A DNA stretch of 64,000 bases from Promethearchaeota archaeon (GTDB lineage: Archaea > Asgardarchaeota > Lokiarchaeia > Sigynarchaeales > SOKP01): contig JAHLWT010000248.1 in the NCBI GenBank assembly GCA_019057775.1, positions 1 to 64,000 of the forward strand, written 5' to 3'. Made by a program: the position numbers and the translations under genes. The notes beneath the pieces were generated by a model, which saw only the letters and a list, made by a program, of their open reading frames with translations, searched no databases and was not told the origin of the DNA. Below, in pieces: positions 8,968-17,637 of this stretch. The stretch's first letter is position 1. Every line of letters begins with the position of its first letter.

Positions 8968-10869
8968 TTAATCCTCCAAAAATGAGCTGTACTTTCTTAT
9001 TAGCCTTCCATCTAAATTGGGTTCTTTTTTATTTTTATCCCTTTTCTCAAAAAGAGTATCTTCATTAACTCCTTTTTTTAGCGATTTCTTTCGAATAAAA
9101 TCTTGAGTATTATCTAAATCGAGATTAGTAATAACTTTAGATTTATTATTCTCATCAAAACATTCATAAGCTAATTGTTCCATCAATTTAGGAGTAAGAT
9201 CCTCTCTAATTAACATTAAACTTGCGTCGTCTAAATTCAATTTTCTTTTATGATACGGAGTCTCAAATGATTTATGAATTGAGGATTTTTTTCTGCTATT
9301 TGTTAAATAAAAATACCCTAGAATGATCATATATAGGACTACAGCACCATATCCTAAATTAGTTACAACCCCAAGAACAGAGAATCCTTGGAACAGTGCA
9401 AATACTAAAAATACTATTCCAGCAAATCCAAGCCCCATGAAAATTGTGGAACTCTTACGCAACGAGTTCATAAGTTTGGCAGAAACCTCATTATTTAGAG
9501 TTAAAGGGGATTGTTCTTTATTATAAGTCTCAATCTGGAAATATTTCTGATCCAGATATTGAAGTACGGAAGAAAACCCCATGAGATCAACTATATGTAG
9601 ATCTAAATCCTTCTGGTAAGCAAAAGGAAGTACTTTCTCTGTAAATCCCACTTTATGTTGGGATACCAACACGGGAGTCACCACTAATTTATATTGAACC
9701 GGTCCTGACCTGAAATAAAGATTTTTGTGAGATCTTGTTTTTTCTATAGTTAAATTTATTTTAAGATAGTTTTCAAGACAATTCAACAAAGCATCTTCAT
9801 TATTCATATTTTCACATATACGGGAGCACACATTAGATAGTGTGGTAGAATATGAATTCAATTTTCTGTTTACTGCTGCACTGGCATTACCATCTTTCAT
9901 ATTATATGTAATCTTATTTGAAGAGACCATAAGAGCTCCATTAACAATATTGGCTTTAATGGGTACTAAACATATTACTTCCAATTTTTCTTTTATTCTA
10001 ATTAACTTAATGGCTAAAAAATCAATTCCATGATAAAGATCTCGTAATTCTGGAGTCTTTCGTATAACATAAAAACCATTATTTTTAAGAGAAGCATAGA
10101 TTTTTTGTAAAAGATTTTTTATTTCTTGGTGATTAAGAACTTTCCTATCTTCATATTCTAAATCAGGAGTTAAACTTACAGGAGGTTCTACCATACGGGG
10201 AATGACGTTGTCTTCTGATACATTTTCATCTAACTCCACTTCAGGAATTTCATGAACTTTCTCATCAGCTTCTTCATGGATTTCAAACTCATAATCCTCA
10301 TTAAAATTGTTAGCCTCTTCTTCAAACTCTTCAATAATAGGTTCTTCCATGCTTTTATGGACTAGTTTTGAAGGAGGTTCTTGCCATATTCCTGTAGGAA
10401 GTTTAGCATATTTTTTATCAAACCAAGGCTCAACAGATTTTTTTCCAGTATTATATAGTGGTTCCTCTTCTTCAATCTGCCTATAAATGTTAATCTTTTC
10501 TTCTTTCGGTATTTCTTGAGGCTTTATAATTTCAGATTCAGGTTGAGAAAAATGGTCTAAACTTGGAGTAGCCAAATGAGTTTTCGCGCCTTCTATCATT
10601 TTTCTTGCCGAAGCAGGACCAATCCCCTTTACTTCAGATAGACGACCAACTGTAAATTTAGATAGTTGTTTAATTGATGTTATTCCCGTTTTAATAAGTA
10701 ATGCGGCCGCGGTAGGACCGATTCCTTTTATTATAGTTAATTCTTCTTTTAGAATACTTGGAGAAAGAGATTGCTCACTCTCATCGGTTTCTTCTTCATC
10801 TATAGGAACATCAAAAACTAAATGTGGTTCTGAAATTTCTTTTATTAAATTTTCATGAGTATCAGTCAT
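8968..10869 (-). CDS. Membrane protein with N-terminal helix-hairpin-helix DNA-binding motif
   Basis: First gene of the operon. Near the N-terminus, residues about 45-95 form tandem helix-hairpin-helix motifs (TIIKGIGPTAAALLIKTGI and LSEVKGIGPASARKMIEGAK), of the type that binds DNA without sequence preference. A long acidic linker follows (about 155-245), then a globular domain of about 220 residues with no recognised family, two membrane segments around 495-545, and a charged tail. I chose the ATG at 10869; a GTG three codons upstream (10878) is also in frame. A DNA-binding head on a membrane protein, next to a HerA-like protein, suggests a link between DNA and the membrane. This is inference. 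Confidence 0.72.
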   Translation of the reverse strand: MTDTHENLIKEISEPHLVFDVPIDEEETDESEQSLSPSILKEELTIIKGIGPTAAALLIKTGITSIKQLSKFTVGRLSEVKGIGPASARKMIEGAKTHLATPSLDHFSQPESEIIKPQEIPKEEKINIYRQIEEEEPLYNTGKKSVEPWFDKKYAKLPTGIWQEPPSKLVHKSMEEPIIEEFEEEANNFNEDYEFEIHEEADEKVHEIPEVELDENVSEDNVIPRMVEPPVSLTPDLEYEDRKVLNHQEIKNLLQKIYASLKNNGFYVIRKTPELRDLYHGIDFLAIKLIRIKEKLEVICLVPIKANIVNGALMVSSNKITYNMKDGNASAAVNRKLNSYSTTLSNVCSRICENMNNEDALLNCLENYLKINLTIEKTRSHKNLYFRSGPVQYKLVVTPVLVSQHKVGFTEKVLPFAYQKDLDLHIVDLMGFSSVLQYLDQKYFQIETYNKEQSPLTLNNEVSAKLMNSLRKSSTIFMGLGFAGIVFLVFALFQGFSVLGVVTNLGYGAVVLYMIILGYFYLTNSRKKSSIHKSFETPYHKRKLNLDDASLMLIREDLTPKLMEQLAYECFDENNKSKVITNLDLDNTQDFIRKKSLKKGVNEDTLFEKRDKNKKEPNLDGRLIRKYSSFLED

Positions 10870-11045
10870 ATAAATCACAATGTATGAGCGTATTTAAAGA
10901 AAAAAATAACAAGAATCTAATTATGTCTTATTTATTAGTTGACAGAAAGTTCACACCTTGCAAATTAACATTTTTGTCAGCCTATTTTTTCCTTTAAATT
11001 TAGTGAGCTAAAGTTATTTTAATTACAATTATAATGTGATGAGAA
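10870..11045. other. Divergent intergenic region
   Basis: AT-rich DNA between the minus-strand membrane operon and the plus-strand zinc-ribbon/helicase genes. It must hold promoters for both directions. I see no conserved hairpin or repeat in it. Confidence 0.4.
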
Positions 11046-11348
11046 ATAGTAATAGTATTTGGGAAAATAAAAGATAAGAAGGAAGTAAAACATAAGGTTA
11101 GAACAAATGTAATATGTCCTGAATGTAAGCAAAAGATAAAATTGGGCATAGAACAGAAATTCTTACCTGAATTAAGGGGATATTTTTTTTCGCATTTATT
11201 TTTACATGGAAACCCTCTACATGGCCTTTTATGCCAAGTTAATTCCGAACTAAAAGTAAGGAATATAGGCATTATTAAAAGTATAGAAATTTCTAGAGAT
11301 TCAGAAACGTTCACGCAGTTAATGAATAAATGGACAAACCCGTTTTAA
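11046..11348 (+). CDS. Small zinc-ribbon-like protein, start uncertain
   Basis: The frame is open from 11043 to the stop at 11346-11348 and encodes a CPECKQKIKL knuckle followed by a conserved-looking FLHGNPLHGLL segment and a short beta-rich end. The only common start codon in frame is TTG at 11142, which lies after the CPEC motif; an ATA at 11046 would keep it. An ATG at 11039 in a neighbouring frame suggests the other option, a lost base upstream. Only one CxxC pair is visible. The 'HGxPxH' pattern resembles small archaeal zinc-finger proteins of unknown role. It ends 19 nt before the helicase start and may be cotranscribed with it. Confidence 0.45.
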   Translation: MVIVFGKIKDKKEVKHKVRTNVICPECKQKIKLGIEQKFLPELRGYFFSHLFLHGNPLHGLLCQVNSELKVRNIGIIKSIEISRDSETFTQLMNKWTNPF

Positions 11349-11367
11349 TTTTTCATGGTGTTGAGTT

Positions 11368-13896
11368 ATGACATTAACTAAATTTAATAATGAGATTAAT
11401 GAAAAAGAATTCACCAAGCACTTAGACAGGGAAATATTCAAATATATTAGTGATAAGCGAATCTTAAGAGTATTTTTTGAAGAACGGATTTTCCAACTAC
11501 GTGAAATCCAAAAAGAAGCCATAATAAATGGGTTATTTTTCCGAAAATCATTCCTAATATGTGCTCCTTCTGGATCGGGTAAAACTTTAATTGGAGAATT
11601 ATGTGCGGTGAACAATATATTTCAAAACTATGGAAAATCAATTTATCTCGTGCCTTTTAAGGCGTTAGCGACAGAGAAATATTCACATTTTAAAAAGGGA
11701 TATGAACGATATGGGATAAAAGTTGAGTTATCTATTGGTGACTATGAAGTAGATGACTCAAAAATAGCGAAAGCTGATATTATTATTACGACCTATGAAA
11801 AATGTGATAGCCTTTTACGTAATTTCTCCGATAAGGAGTGGATCGTTGATATTTCAACGATAATTATAGATGAGATTCATATTATTGGAGAATCTGAAAG
11901 AGGTCCACGGTTAGAATCTTTAATTGTGAGATTAAATGAATTCCTCCATAATCCTCAAATTATAGGGCTATCAGCAACCATCGCAAACCCCGAGTTCTTT
12001 AATTCATGGCTCTCTTCATTAGGTAATATAACCACATTAATCAAATCAGATATCCGACCTGTACCCTTACATTATAAAATTGAAGTCTCCCAAAATAAAA
12101 ATTCAACAATTAAAAAGATTGTACGTTCTACCCTTGAGAAGAAAGGTCAAGTATTAATCTTTCTAAACAAGCGAAAGGGTACTCAGCAAGAAGCAGAAGT
12201 GCTAAAGAATATTGTCTCTAAACACTTAGAAGATAATGAACTAAAAGTGTGTAAAGCATTAGAGAAACGTCTCAGCTCTATTAAGGGAGGACATCGCGAT
12301 CTTAGAAAGGTGATAGGGTCAGGTATTGCATTTCATCATGCAGGATTACTCCCTAAAGAGAGGAGAATAATAGAGGATAATTATAGAAAACGGATAATTA
12401 AAGTTATTTGCTGTACAACCACGCTCTCAGCTGGTATAAATACTCCTGCCCGTGTTGTTATCTTGAAAGATGTTAAAAAATATGTAACTTCTGGACACAA
12501 TATTAAAAACTTCTCAGGGTATTTTGAGAATGGAGATGGTTTTAGTTATTTTAAACCTTTTTCTGCGAATGAAGTCTTCCAAATACTAGGGAGAGCAGGG
12601 CGTCCCGGACTTGATTCGATCGGGCATGGAATAATACTGGTGAGGGATATGGAAGAAAAAGTGTGGGTTGAGGATTATTATTTCCAAGAGCATACATTAC
12701 AAAGATTAACACCGAGCTACAATGATCTCGAATCAGGACTGAATAAAGTAAACACATTAAAGGAGCAAGTTTTACTGCGTGTATTTGAAGAGAAAAGAAT
12801 AACCCTTGATAACCTAAAGCAGTTTTTTGAAAAGACATATTTTTGGTATATTATTAAAAATAAAAAGCGTTCACAAGACATTCCCATTGATCAATTATTA
12901 ATGATAAAAGAAATTACTCCCTTGAATATTTTAAAACTTCATTCCGATTCAGAGAGGGTTGCATTATTAAAGGAAAGTAGACATCAGATTAAATTATCTA
13001 AACTTACAAGCAGTAATATTTCAGGTCATATCAAAACCGATTACGGAGTTTTTACTTGCCAATTTGATATAGAATCCGGAATTCAGTGTACTTGTGGACT
13101 TAAGAGTGGGATTTCGGATAACTTTGCTAATGACGAGTTCTCCTTTACTTTCTGTGACCATGTTACTATATTCCTTCTTTATTTAATCCAAGTTCCAGAT
13201 CCTAAAGTATTAAAGTATGTAGATTCCATAATCCCGAAATCTGTGAAGAATCAATACATTCTTAATTACCTTTTTGAAAAAGGATTATTACTTAAAAATG
13301 ATGATGGGACAATAAAATGTTCTCAATTCGGCAAATTAATAATCCGGTTGTACCTCTATCCGGTATCAGGAGTCATGATTAGATACAAACTTGAGAATGT
13401 TGAAATAGATAGCTTTAGTGATCTTATCAAAGAAGCGTACGATATTCTAAAATCAGAGTATCGAGTACGTGATAATAAAATGTTAGATCCTATTCTTGAA
13501 TGGGCAGATGAGGAACCTATTGAGGAAATATTAGAGAAATATAATATCATGGCAGGTGATTTAAATACTGTCCGGGATAACTTGGAAAGAATTATAGTCT
13601 TTATTGGGAGAATCGCGAGAGATTTAAGCACTAATGGGCTTGACTTACAAGATAAGTTAATTAAGATAACAGAAATGGCTGAAACTCTTAGAATTCGAGT
13701 TCGTTATGGTATTCGAGAGGAATTATTTGACTTGGTTCAAAGATTAGATGATGTCGCACGAGTAAGAGCGAGAATATTGTATAGAGCGGGATATCGAACT
13801 GCCTCCCAAGTGAAGAAAGAAGAACCTTACACCTTGAATCAAAAAACAGGGTTAGGAATTAATCTCTGTAAAAGAATTTTAAAAAAGAATAAATAA
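11368..13896 (+). CDS. Hel308/Ski2-type superfamily 2 DNA helicase with inserted SWIM zinc finger
   Basis: An 842-residue ATP-dependent helicase, probably acting at stalled forks or recombination intermediates as Hel308 does. Motifs: APSGSGKT (66-73, Walker A), DEIH (168-171, Walker B), SAT (202-204), AFHHAGLLPKERR (321-333), TTTLSAGINTPAR (350-362), QILGRAGRPG (405-414). A helix-hairpin-helix-like end lies at about 795-842. Unusual: residues 574-598 read CTC...CDH, the CxC-xn-CxH signature of a SWIM zinc finger, inserted after the winged-helix region. SWIM fingers bind DNA or proteins. The ATG at 11368 has the zinc-ribbon gene 19 nt upstream. Family assignment is firm at the Ski2-like level; strict orthology to Hel308 is likely but not proved. 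Confidence 0.88.
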   Translation: MTLTKFNNEINEKEFTKHLDREIFKYISDKRILRVFFEERIFQLREIQKEAIINGLFFRKSFLICAPSGSGKTLIGELCAVNNIFQNYGKSIYLVPFKALATEKYSHFKKGYERYGIKVELSIGDYEVDDSKIAKADIIITTYEKCDSLLRNFSDKEWIVDISTIIIDEIHIIGESERGPRLESLIVRLNEFLHNPQIIGLSATIANPEFFNSWLSSLGNITTLIKSDIRPVPLHYKIEVSQNKNSTIKKIVRSTLEKKGQVLIFLNKRKGTQQEAEVLKNIVSKHLEDNELKVCKALEKRLSSIKGGHRDLRKVIGSGIAFHHAGLLPKERRIIEDNYRKRIIKVICCTTTLSAGINTPARVVILKDVKKYVTSGHNIKNFSGYFENGDGFSYFKPFSANEVFQILGRAGRPGLDSIGHGIILVRDMEEKVWVEDYYFQEHTLQRLTPSYNDLESGLNKVNTLKEQVLLRVFEEKRITLDNLKQFFEKTYFWYIIKNKKRSQDIPIDQLLMIKEITPLNILKLHSDSERVALLKESRHQIKLSKLTSSNISGHIKTDYGVFTCQFDIESGIQCTCGLKSGISDNFANDEFSFTFCDHVTIFLLYLIQVPDPKVLKYVDSIIPKSVKNQYILNYLFEKGLLLKNDDGTIKCSQFGKLIIRLYLYPVSGVMIRYKLENVEIDSFSDLIKEAYDILKSEYRVRDNKMLDPILEWADEEPIEEILEKYNIMAGDLNTVRDNLERIIVFIGRIARDLSTNGLDLQDKLIKITEMAETLRIRVRYGIREELFDLVQRLDDVARVRARILYRAGYRTASQVKKEEPYTLNQKTGLGINLCKRILKKNK

Positions 13897-13920
13897 GAAT
13901 ATTCTACCCACAGAAATAAA

Positions 13921-14175
13921 ATGGAATTACAGACTAAAAAGAAGGATAATTTACCCATAAATCATCGGATTGATACCCCAATCGCATTAAATGAGACTGA
14001 AGAGCATGAAATAAAAGATCTCTGTGACGAAAATTTTTCTAACCTTCAAAAAATCCATTCGATACTAATAAACTGCTCAAATTTATCCATAGAACAAAAG
14101 AGGGAATTTTGCATTAATGAAAGATATTACATGAAACAATGCCTCCAGAAATTATTAGAAGAAAGAAATAAGTAG
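13921..14175 (+). CDS. Small charged helical protein
   Basis: An 84-residue, Glu/Lys/Asn-rich protein starting 24 nt after the helicase stop, so probably in the same transcript. It contains three cysteines with no CxxC pattern and reads as two or three helices. No family recognised. The coding case rests on the close operon-like spacing, an ATG start and an undisturbed frame. Confidence 0.55.
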   Translation: MELQTKKKDNLPINHRIDTPIALNETEEHEIKDLCDENFSNLQKIHSILINCSNLSIEQKREFCINERYYMKQCLQKLLEERNK

Positions 14176-14247
14176 CTCTCTTGTATTTTTTTATTTATAT
14201 TGATTCAACTTCTTATTAGTTTAAACCTGTTATTTTGTGAAAATAAG

Positions 14248-14520
14248 ATGAGTTCAAAGTCGGATAAAAATTATGAGGATGTGTTTGATGAGATACCTGA
14301 AATAAAATTTAAAAATAGTATAGATCTTGGAAAATTTGGAATTCCTTTTTCGAAATTCAATAGCTTAGAAAGAGAAGAATTCATTTATTTTGGGTATGAA
14401 AAGATCTCTTTTAGCGCGAGACACCCTTTGTATCAAGTAATATTCAGAAATGAGTTTGTTGATGCAACCAGGAATTATAAGAATGAACTCCGCTTAAGAA
14501 CTCTACTAAAATTTCGGTAA
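14248..14520 (+). CDS. Small hypothetical protein
   Basis: A 90-residue protein when begun at the ATG at 14248; an upstream in-frame TTG at 14200 would add an improbable hydrophobic leader. It has an acidic start (NYEDVFDEIPEIKF) and a basic end rich in Arg and Asn. No membrane segment or known motif. It lies downstream of the helicase and the 84-residue gene, in the same direction. Confidence 0.5.
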   Translation: MSSKSDKNYEDVFDEIPEIKFKNSIDLGKFGIPFSKFNSLEREEFIYFGYEKISFSARHPLYQVIFRNEFVDATRNYKNELRLRTLLKFR

Positions 14521-14637
14521 GTTTCTATATTCTATTCTACTTTTATCCATAAAATTTTAAAATTTAGATTTTCACTTTATATGTATTATTGCACATAGAT
14601 AATAGAATTCCTTTTTTTAAGCTAAATGAAAATTGCC

Positions 14638-14686
14638 GGAAAGGTAAATTCAGAGTCTGATTTCAATGAAAATTCCTTTGAAAAGG
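14638..14686 (+). repeat. 45-nt hairpin-bearing repeat, copy A (3' border of DUF1254/DUF1214 cassette)
   Basis: Begins GGAAAGGTAAATTCAGAG, then TCTGATTTCAATGAAAATTCC. The first 35 nt equal copy C (22769-22816, minus strand), and the first 28 equal copy B (16087). AAATTCAGA/TCTGATTT is an imperfect inverted repeat, and TTTCAAT-GAAA-ATT can form a hairpin with a GAAA loop. It lies 54 nt beyond the stop of the minus-strand DUF1254-like gene. Confidence 0.85.
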
Positions 14687-14739
14687 CAAAAATAAGAGTT
14701 ACAAAGAGGGAATATCGCACCAGAATAATACGTTTGGAT

Positions 14740-15315
14740 TTATTCAATTTCAAATACTTCAGTGGTAACCATTTTCTGAATCTTCATGATTCTTTTAACC
14801 TCCTCTTTATCACTTGGATCCATCATGATAATCCTAATTAAGATTAATCCCCTTTTGCTAAAACGGGGTGCCGATACGATAATTTCATTCTTTTTCTTCT
14901 TATAAAACATTCCTTGCCTTTTTAGTATGATTTCTATATCTTGTCCGTATTTTTGTTTGGCTTCGAGGTCATTCAAAGTAAAATAACAATCTTGGTTACG
15001 AGCGAAAAAAGTAATTGACCAGTAGACACTTTCAGGTACTTTTGCCTGAATCTTCAGTGATTTTCTGTGAACATCATAGATACAAGCAGAAACCATAGCA
15101 TGGGGTGTTGGGTAAGGTACAAGACGAGATGCTGCGGAAGTTACCGGTCCATGTAAAAAAGTATTTGGTACTCGATAATTCGGGAATCCCTTCAACCATT
15201 TATCCGTAAGATTGTATGTGTATAAGCTGATACCAAGGATGTACAACAACCTTGCAAGAACAAGAGTTATGATGAGCCATACTATAATCTGAATAAAAAT
15301 TATTATCATAGTCAA
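14740..15315 (-). CDS. DUF1254-like membrane-anchored protein
   Basis: A 191-residue protein with an N-terminal membrane anchor (about 3-27) and an extracytoplasmic beta-rich domain. The run LVPYPTPHAMVSACIYDV followed by KVPESVYWSITFFARNQDCY resembles the DUF1254 domain, known mainly from bacteria, where it pairs with DUF1214. Its ATG overlaps the last codons of the upstream gene by 4 nt (ATGA type), so the pair is translated together. Function is unknown for the family. The pair sits between two direct copies of the 45-nt repeat, which together with the bacterial family distribution suggests transfer. Confidence 0.65.
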   Translation of the reverse strand: MTMIIIFIQIIVWLIITLVLARLLYILGISLYTYNLTDKWLKGFPNYRVPNTFLHGPVTSAASRLVPYPTPHAMVSACIYDVHRKSLKIQAKVPESVYWSITFFARNQDCYFTLNDLEAKQKYGQDIEIILKRQGMFYKKKKNEIIVSAPRFSKRGLILIRIIMMDPSDKEEVKRIMKIQKMVTTEVFEIE

Positions 15316-15896
15316 TCCTCACGAATAATGTGTGGTAGATTTGCACTTTCACTATTTTTTATCATAGAAGGTTGGGGATTATAGCAGCGTAATGTTATTC
15401 GAAAATGCCCACTCTGCTCACCTAAAGGTATCCAATTACCAGGTTGTTCTTCAGTGGATAATTTTATCATCCATGATCCATCTTTTTCACGCTTAATATC
15501 AGTTTTGGAAAAGGAATATCGGTTATATTGATTAGGAATGAAAAAACCATTTCTATTTACAGATAGACACCACCAGCGCGTATCGGGATCACTACCTTCA
15601 ATCATATATTTATGTTTGTAGGTAATCCGATTACCTTTAGAATCTAAATCAGCACCCCAGTAGATAGCTTCATCACGATTCATCCCAAAACCTGCATTTT
15701 TTGCAATTCTCGCTCTATGAATTCTTAAAGCTTCTTTGCTACCCTCCCCACGTCTATTTGTGTTCCAACAACCATTCTTAATAATATCGTAATCCCCAGT
15801 GGTGGCACGGTGCAGTTGATACCAACCCCAAAGATAAGCCAATCCTACAGCTATAATGGGACTTAATATAGTCAATATGATTAGTACCGTTGTCAT
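15312..15896 (-). CDS. DUF1214-like membrane-anchored protein
   Basis: A 194-residue protein with one N-terminal membrane segment (about 4-24) and an outside domain. Residues from about 95 to 185 carry the DUF1214 pattern: WWCLSVNRNGFFIPNQYNRY, then a SWMIKLS strand and an end reading HFRITLRCYNPQPSM. In bacteria this domain is encoded beside or fused to DUF1254, as here. First gene of the two-gene cassette; it begins 190 nt inside repeat copy B. Biochemical role unknown. Confidence 0.7.
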   Translation of the reverse strand: MTTVLIILTILSPIIAVGLAYLWGWYQLHRATTGDYDIIKNGCWNTNRRGEGSKEALRIHRARIAKNAGFGMNRDEAIYWGADLDSKGNRITYKHKYMIEGSDPDTRWWCLSVNRNGFFIPNQYNRYSFSKTDIKREKDGSWMIKLSTEEQPGNWIPLGEQSGHFRITLRCYNPQPSMIKNSESANLPHIIRED

Positions 15897-16062
15897 TATC
15901 TTTAATTTTTTTCTTTTATATATAGATCCTCAAATAGGACTTATAAAGACTAATAATCACTAAAAAGATTAAAATCAATCGGTAAAGTCGATATCGGATT
16001 GGTAAGTAAGATATGGTTGATGGTTGATTGAGACACAAGGTTCGAGCCTTTTTAAATTTTGT

Positions 16063-16084
16063 CCCAATTTCTTTTTAAATTGGG
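16063..16084. other. Perfect 8-bp hairpin adjoining repeat copy B
   Basis: CCCAATTT, loop CTTTTT, then AAATTGGG. It ends 2 nt before repeat copy B. It may be a terminator-like or border structure; it is not found beside copies A, C or D. Confidence 0.5.
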
Positions 16085-16086
16085 TT

Positions 16087-16135
16087 GGAAAGGTAAATTC
16101 AGAGTCTGATTTCATTTCGATGAAAATCGACGAAA
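16087..16135 (+). repeat. 45-nt hairpin-bearing repeat, copy B (5' border of DUF1254/DUF1214 cassette)
   Basis: The first 28 nt equal copy A. It then diverges to a stem TCGAT-GAAA-ATCGA, so the sequence changes but the GAAA-loop hairpin is kept. It ends ACGAAATATAAAAG, echoed by copy D's GAAACTATAAAG. It has the same orientation as copy A. Confidence 0.8.
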
Positions 16136-16364
16136 TATAAAAGAGATTTTAGAAAGTGAATTTGAGTGTTGAAAGGTTCTTACTGAGAATATTAAAAAAA
16201 ATATATATATTATAAAAATTTTAATGGAGATATGAAAATTCTGGATAATTCTCTTTCAATATCTGATGAAATCTCACAGAATTAACATTTAGAAAAGAAC
16301 ATGAAGTTGCCGAGTTTAGAAATTATCCTTGGAAATGTAGGCCTATAAGAGGGAGGTTATAAAA

Positions 16365-17540
16365 ATGGGTTCTCATGGTATAAAAGATAAAGTTGCAGTT
16401 ATCGGTTGTGATGCCACCAAATATGGTGAATTATGGGATAAAAGTAAAGAGGATTTACTCTTTGAAGCTACTCAAGGTGCATTTAAAGATGCAGGTATAG
16501 TTAAAGACGAAATTGATGCTGCCTGGCTTGGAGTTTATTATTTTTTTACGGGTGTTTCTGGAACTACTTTAGAAGATTCAATAAGATTAGGTGGGAAGCC
16601 AGTAACTAGATGTGAAAACTATTGTGCTTCTGGAATGGATGCGTTCCGTAATGCCTGTTTCGGGGTTGCTTCGGGAGCTTATGATGTGGCATTAGCTTGT
16701 GGTGTTGAAAAATTGACGGATGAAGGGGGCAGGGGACTACCCGGAACAACAGTAATGGGTCACCCAGTATTACCACGTCCATCAGCACCAGCTATGTTTT
16801 GTTTACTTGCTACTCGTAGTTTTCATGAATTTGGTTGGAGAAAAGAAGATCTAGCACGCGTGGCAGTTAAGAATCATGAAAATGGGTATTATCATCCAAA
16901 AGCCCATTTTAGAATGAAAATTACTTTAGAACAAGTCATGAATGCTCCAATGATTGCAGATCCACTCGGACGATATGATTGTTGTGCGATGAGTGATGGT
17001 TCTGCTGCTTTAATCTTAACTCGACCTGAATTAGCGGAATCTTATGCCCATGCTGATGATTACGTACTTGTTAAATCAAATTCCCTTTCTGTTCATACGG
17101 GTTTCCCATGGTATGATACAAATTTTGATTTTACATGCGCTCCAGCTACTATTGATGCCGCAAAAATGGCGTATAGAGAAGCAAACATTATAAATCCAAG
17201 AAAAGAAATTGATTTGGCAGAAGTTCACGATTGTTTTACAATAACAGAATTATTGAATTGCCAAGATCTACAATTCTGTGATCAAGGGAAAGCTGCTGAA
17301 GAATTGCAAGAAGGTTCATTTAATTGGGATGGTGAAATTCCTATTAATCCAAGTGGTGGTCTTAAATCTTTTGGGCATCCTATTGGGAGTACTGGCTGTA
17401 GGATGATTCAAGAAGTTACTAGACAACTTCAAGGAAGAGCTGAAGGAAGACAAGTTCCTGATGCAAAAATTGGGTTAGCTCATAATCTTGGTGGAGCTTA
17501 TGCTGTCTGTTCTGTAACTATTCTTGGTCAGCGTGATTAA
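16365..17540 (+). CDS. Thiolase-family acyl-CoA acetyltransferase (SCP2/archaeal type)
   Basis: A 391-residue thiolase-fold enzyme that condenses or cleaves acyl-CoA thioesters. The nucleophilic cysteine lies in CENYCASGMDAFRNA (about 85-99). The later motifs NPSGGLKSFGHPIGSTG (active-site His) and HNLGGAYAVCSV are clear. The sequence is of the SCP-x-like archaeal thiolase type. In archaea such enzymes often work with HMG-CoA synthase in the mevalonate route and with a DUF35 OB-fold protein; neither partner is next to it here. GGGAGGT 7 nt before the ATG supports the start. It is a single-gene unit with a T9 run after the stop. Confidence 0.9.
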   Translation: MGSHGIKDKVAVIGCDATKYGELWDKSKEDLLFEATQGAFKDAGIVKDEIDAAWLGVYYFFTGVSGTTLEDSIRLGGKPVTRCENYCASGMDAFRNACFGVASGAYDVALACGVEKLTDEGGRGLPGTTVMGHPVLPRPSAPAMFCLLATRSFHEFGWRKEDLARVAVKNHENGYYHPKAHFRMKITLEQVMNAPMIADPLGRYDCCAMSDGSAALILTRPELAESYAHADDYVLVKSNSLSVHTGFPWYDTNFDFTCAPATIDAAKMAYREANIINPRKEIDLAEVHDCFTITELLNCQDLQFCDQGKAAEELQEGSFNWDGEIPINPSGGLKSFGHPIGSTGCRMIQEVTRQLQGRAEGRQVPDAKIGLAHNLGGAYAVCSVTILGQRD

Positions 17541-17549
17541 AATCAATAA

Positions 17550-17558
17550 TTTTTTTTT
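17550..17558 (+). terminator. Oligo-T terminator after the thiolase gene
   Basis: Nine T residues in a row, 10 nt after the thiolase stop, the form of an archaeal intrinsic terminator. No stem is needed or seen. Confidence 0.4.
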
Positions 17559-17637
17559 CAAAAAGTAAATAATTCAATTATTATTTCTTAACAAAGAAAT
17601 AAGTTATATTTAGGAATTTTAATTTTGGAGATTTAAT

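Larger units (their letters stand above)
15897..16364. other. 468-bp intergenic region before the thiolase gene
   Basis: No gene seen. It holds an 8-bp-stem hairpin (16063-16084), repeat copy B (16087-16135), an AT-only stretch near 16198-16220 that could serve as a TATA region for the thiolase, and a GGGAGGT ribosome-binding site at about 16351-16357. A GGTTCGAGCC string at 16039 resembles a tRNA T-loop but no cloverleaf can be built around it. Confidence 0.5.

Noticed and set aside
14626..14841. 71-codon plus-strand ORF
   Set aside because: It is mostly a translation of repeat copy A and of the antisense of the DUF1254-like gene; no independent support.
16030..16060. GGTTCGAGCC, a tRNA T-loop-like string
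   Set aside because: No matching acceptor, D or anticodon stems can be paired in the 90 nt before it, and the T stem itself mispairs.
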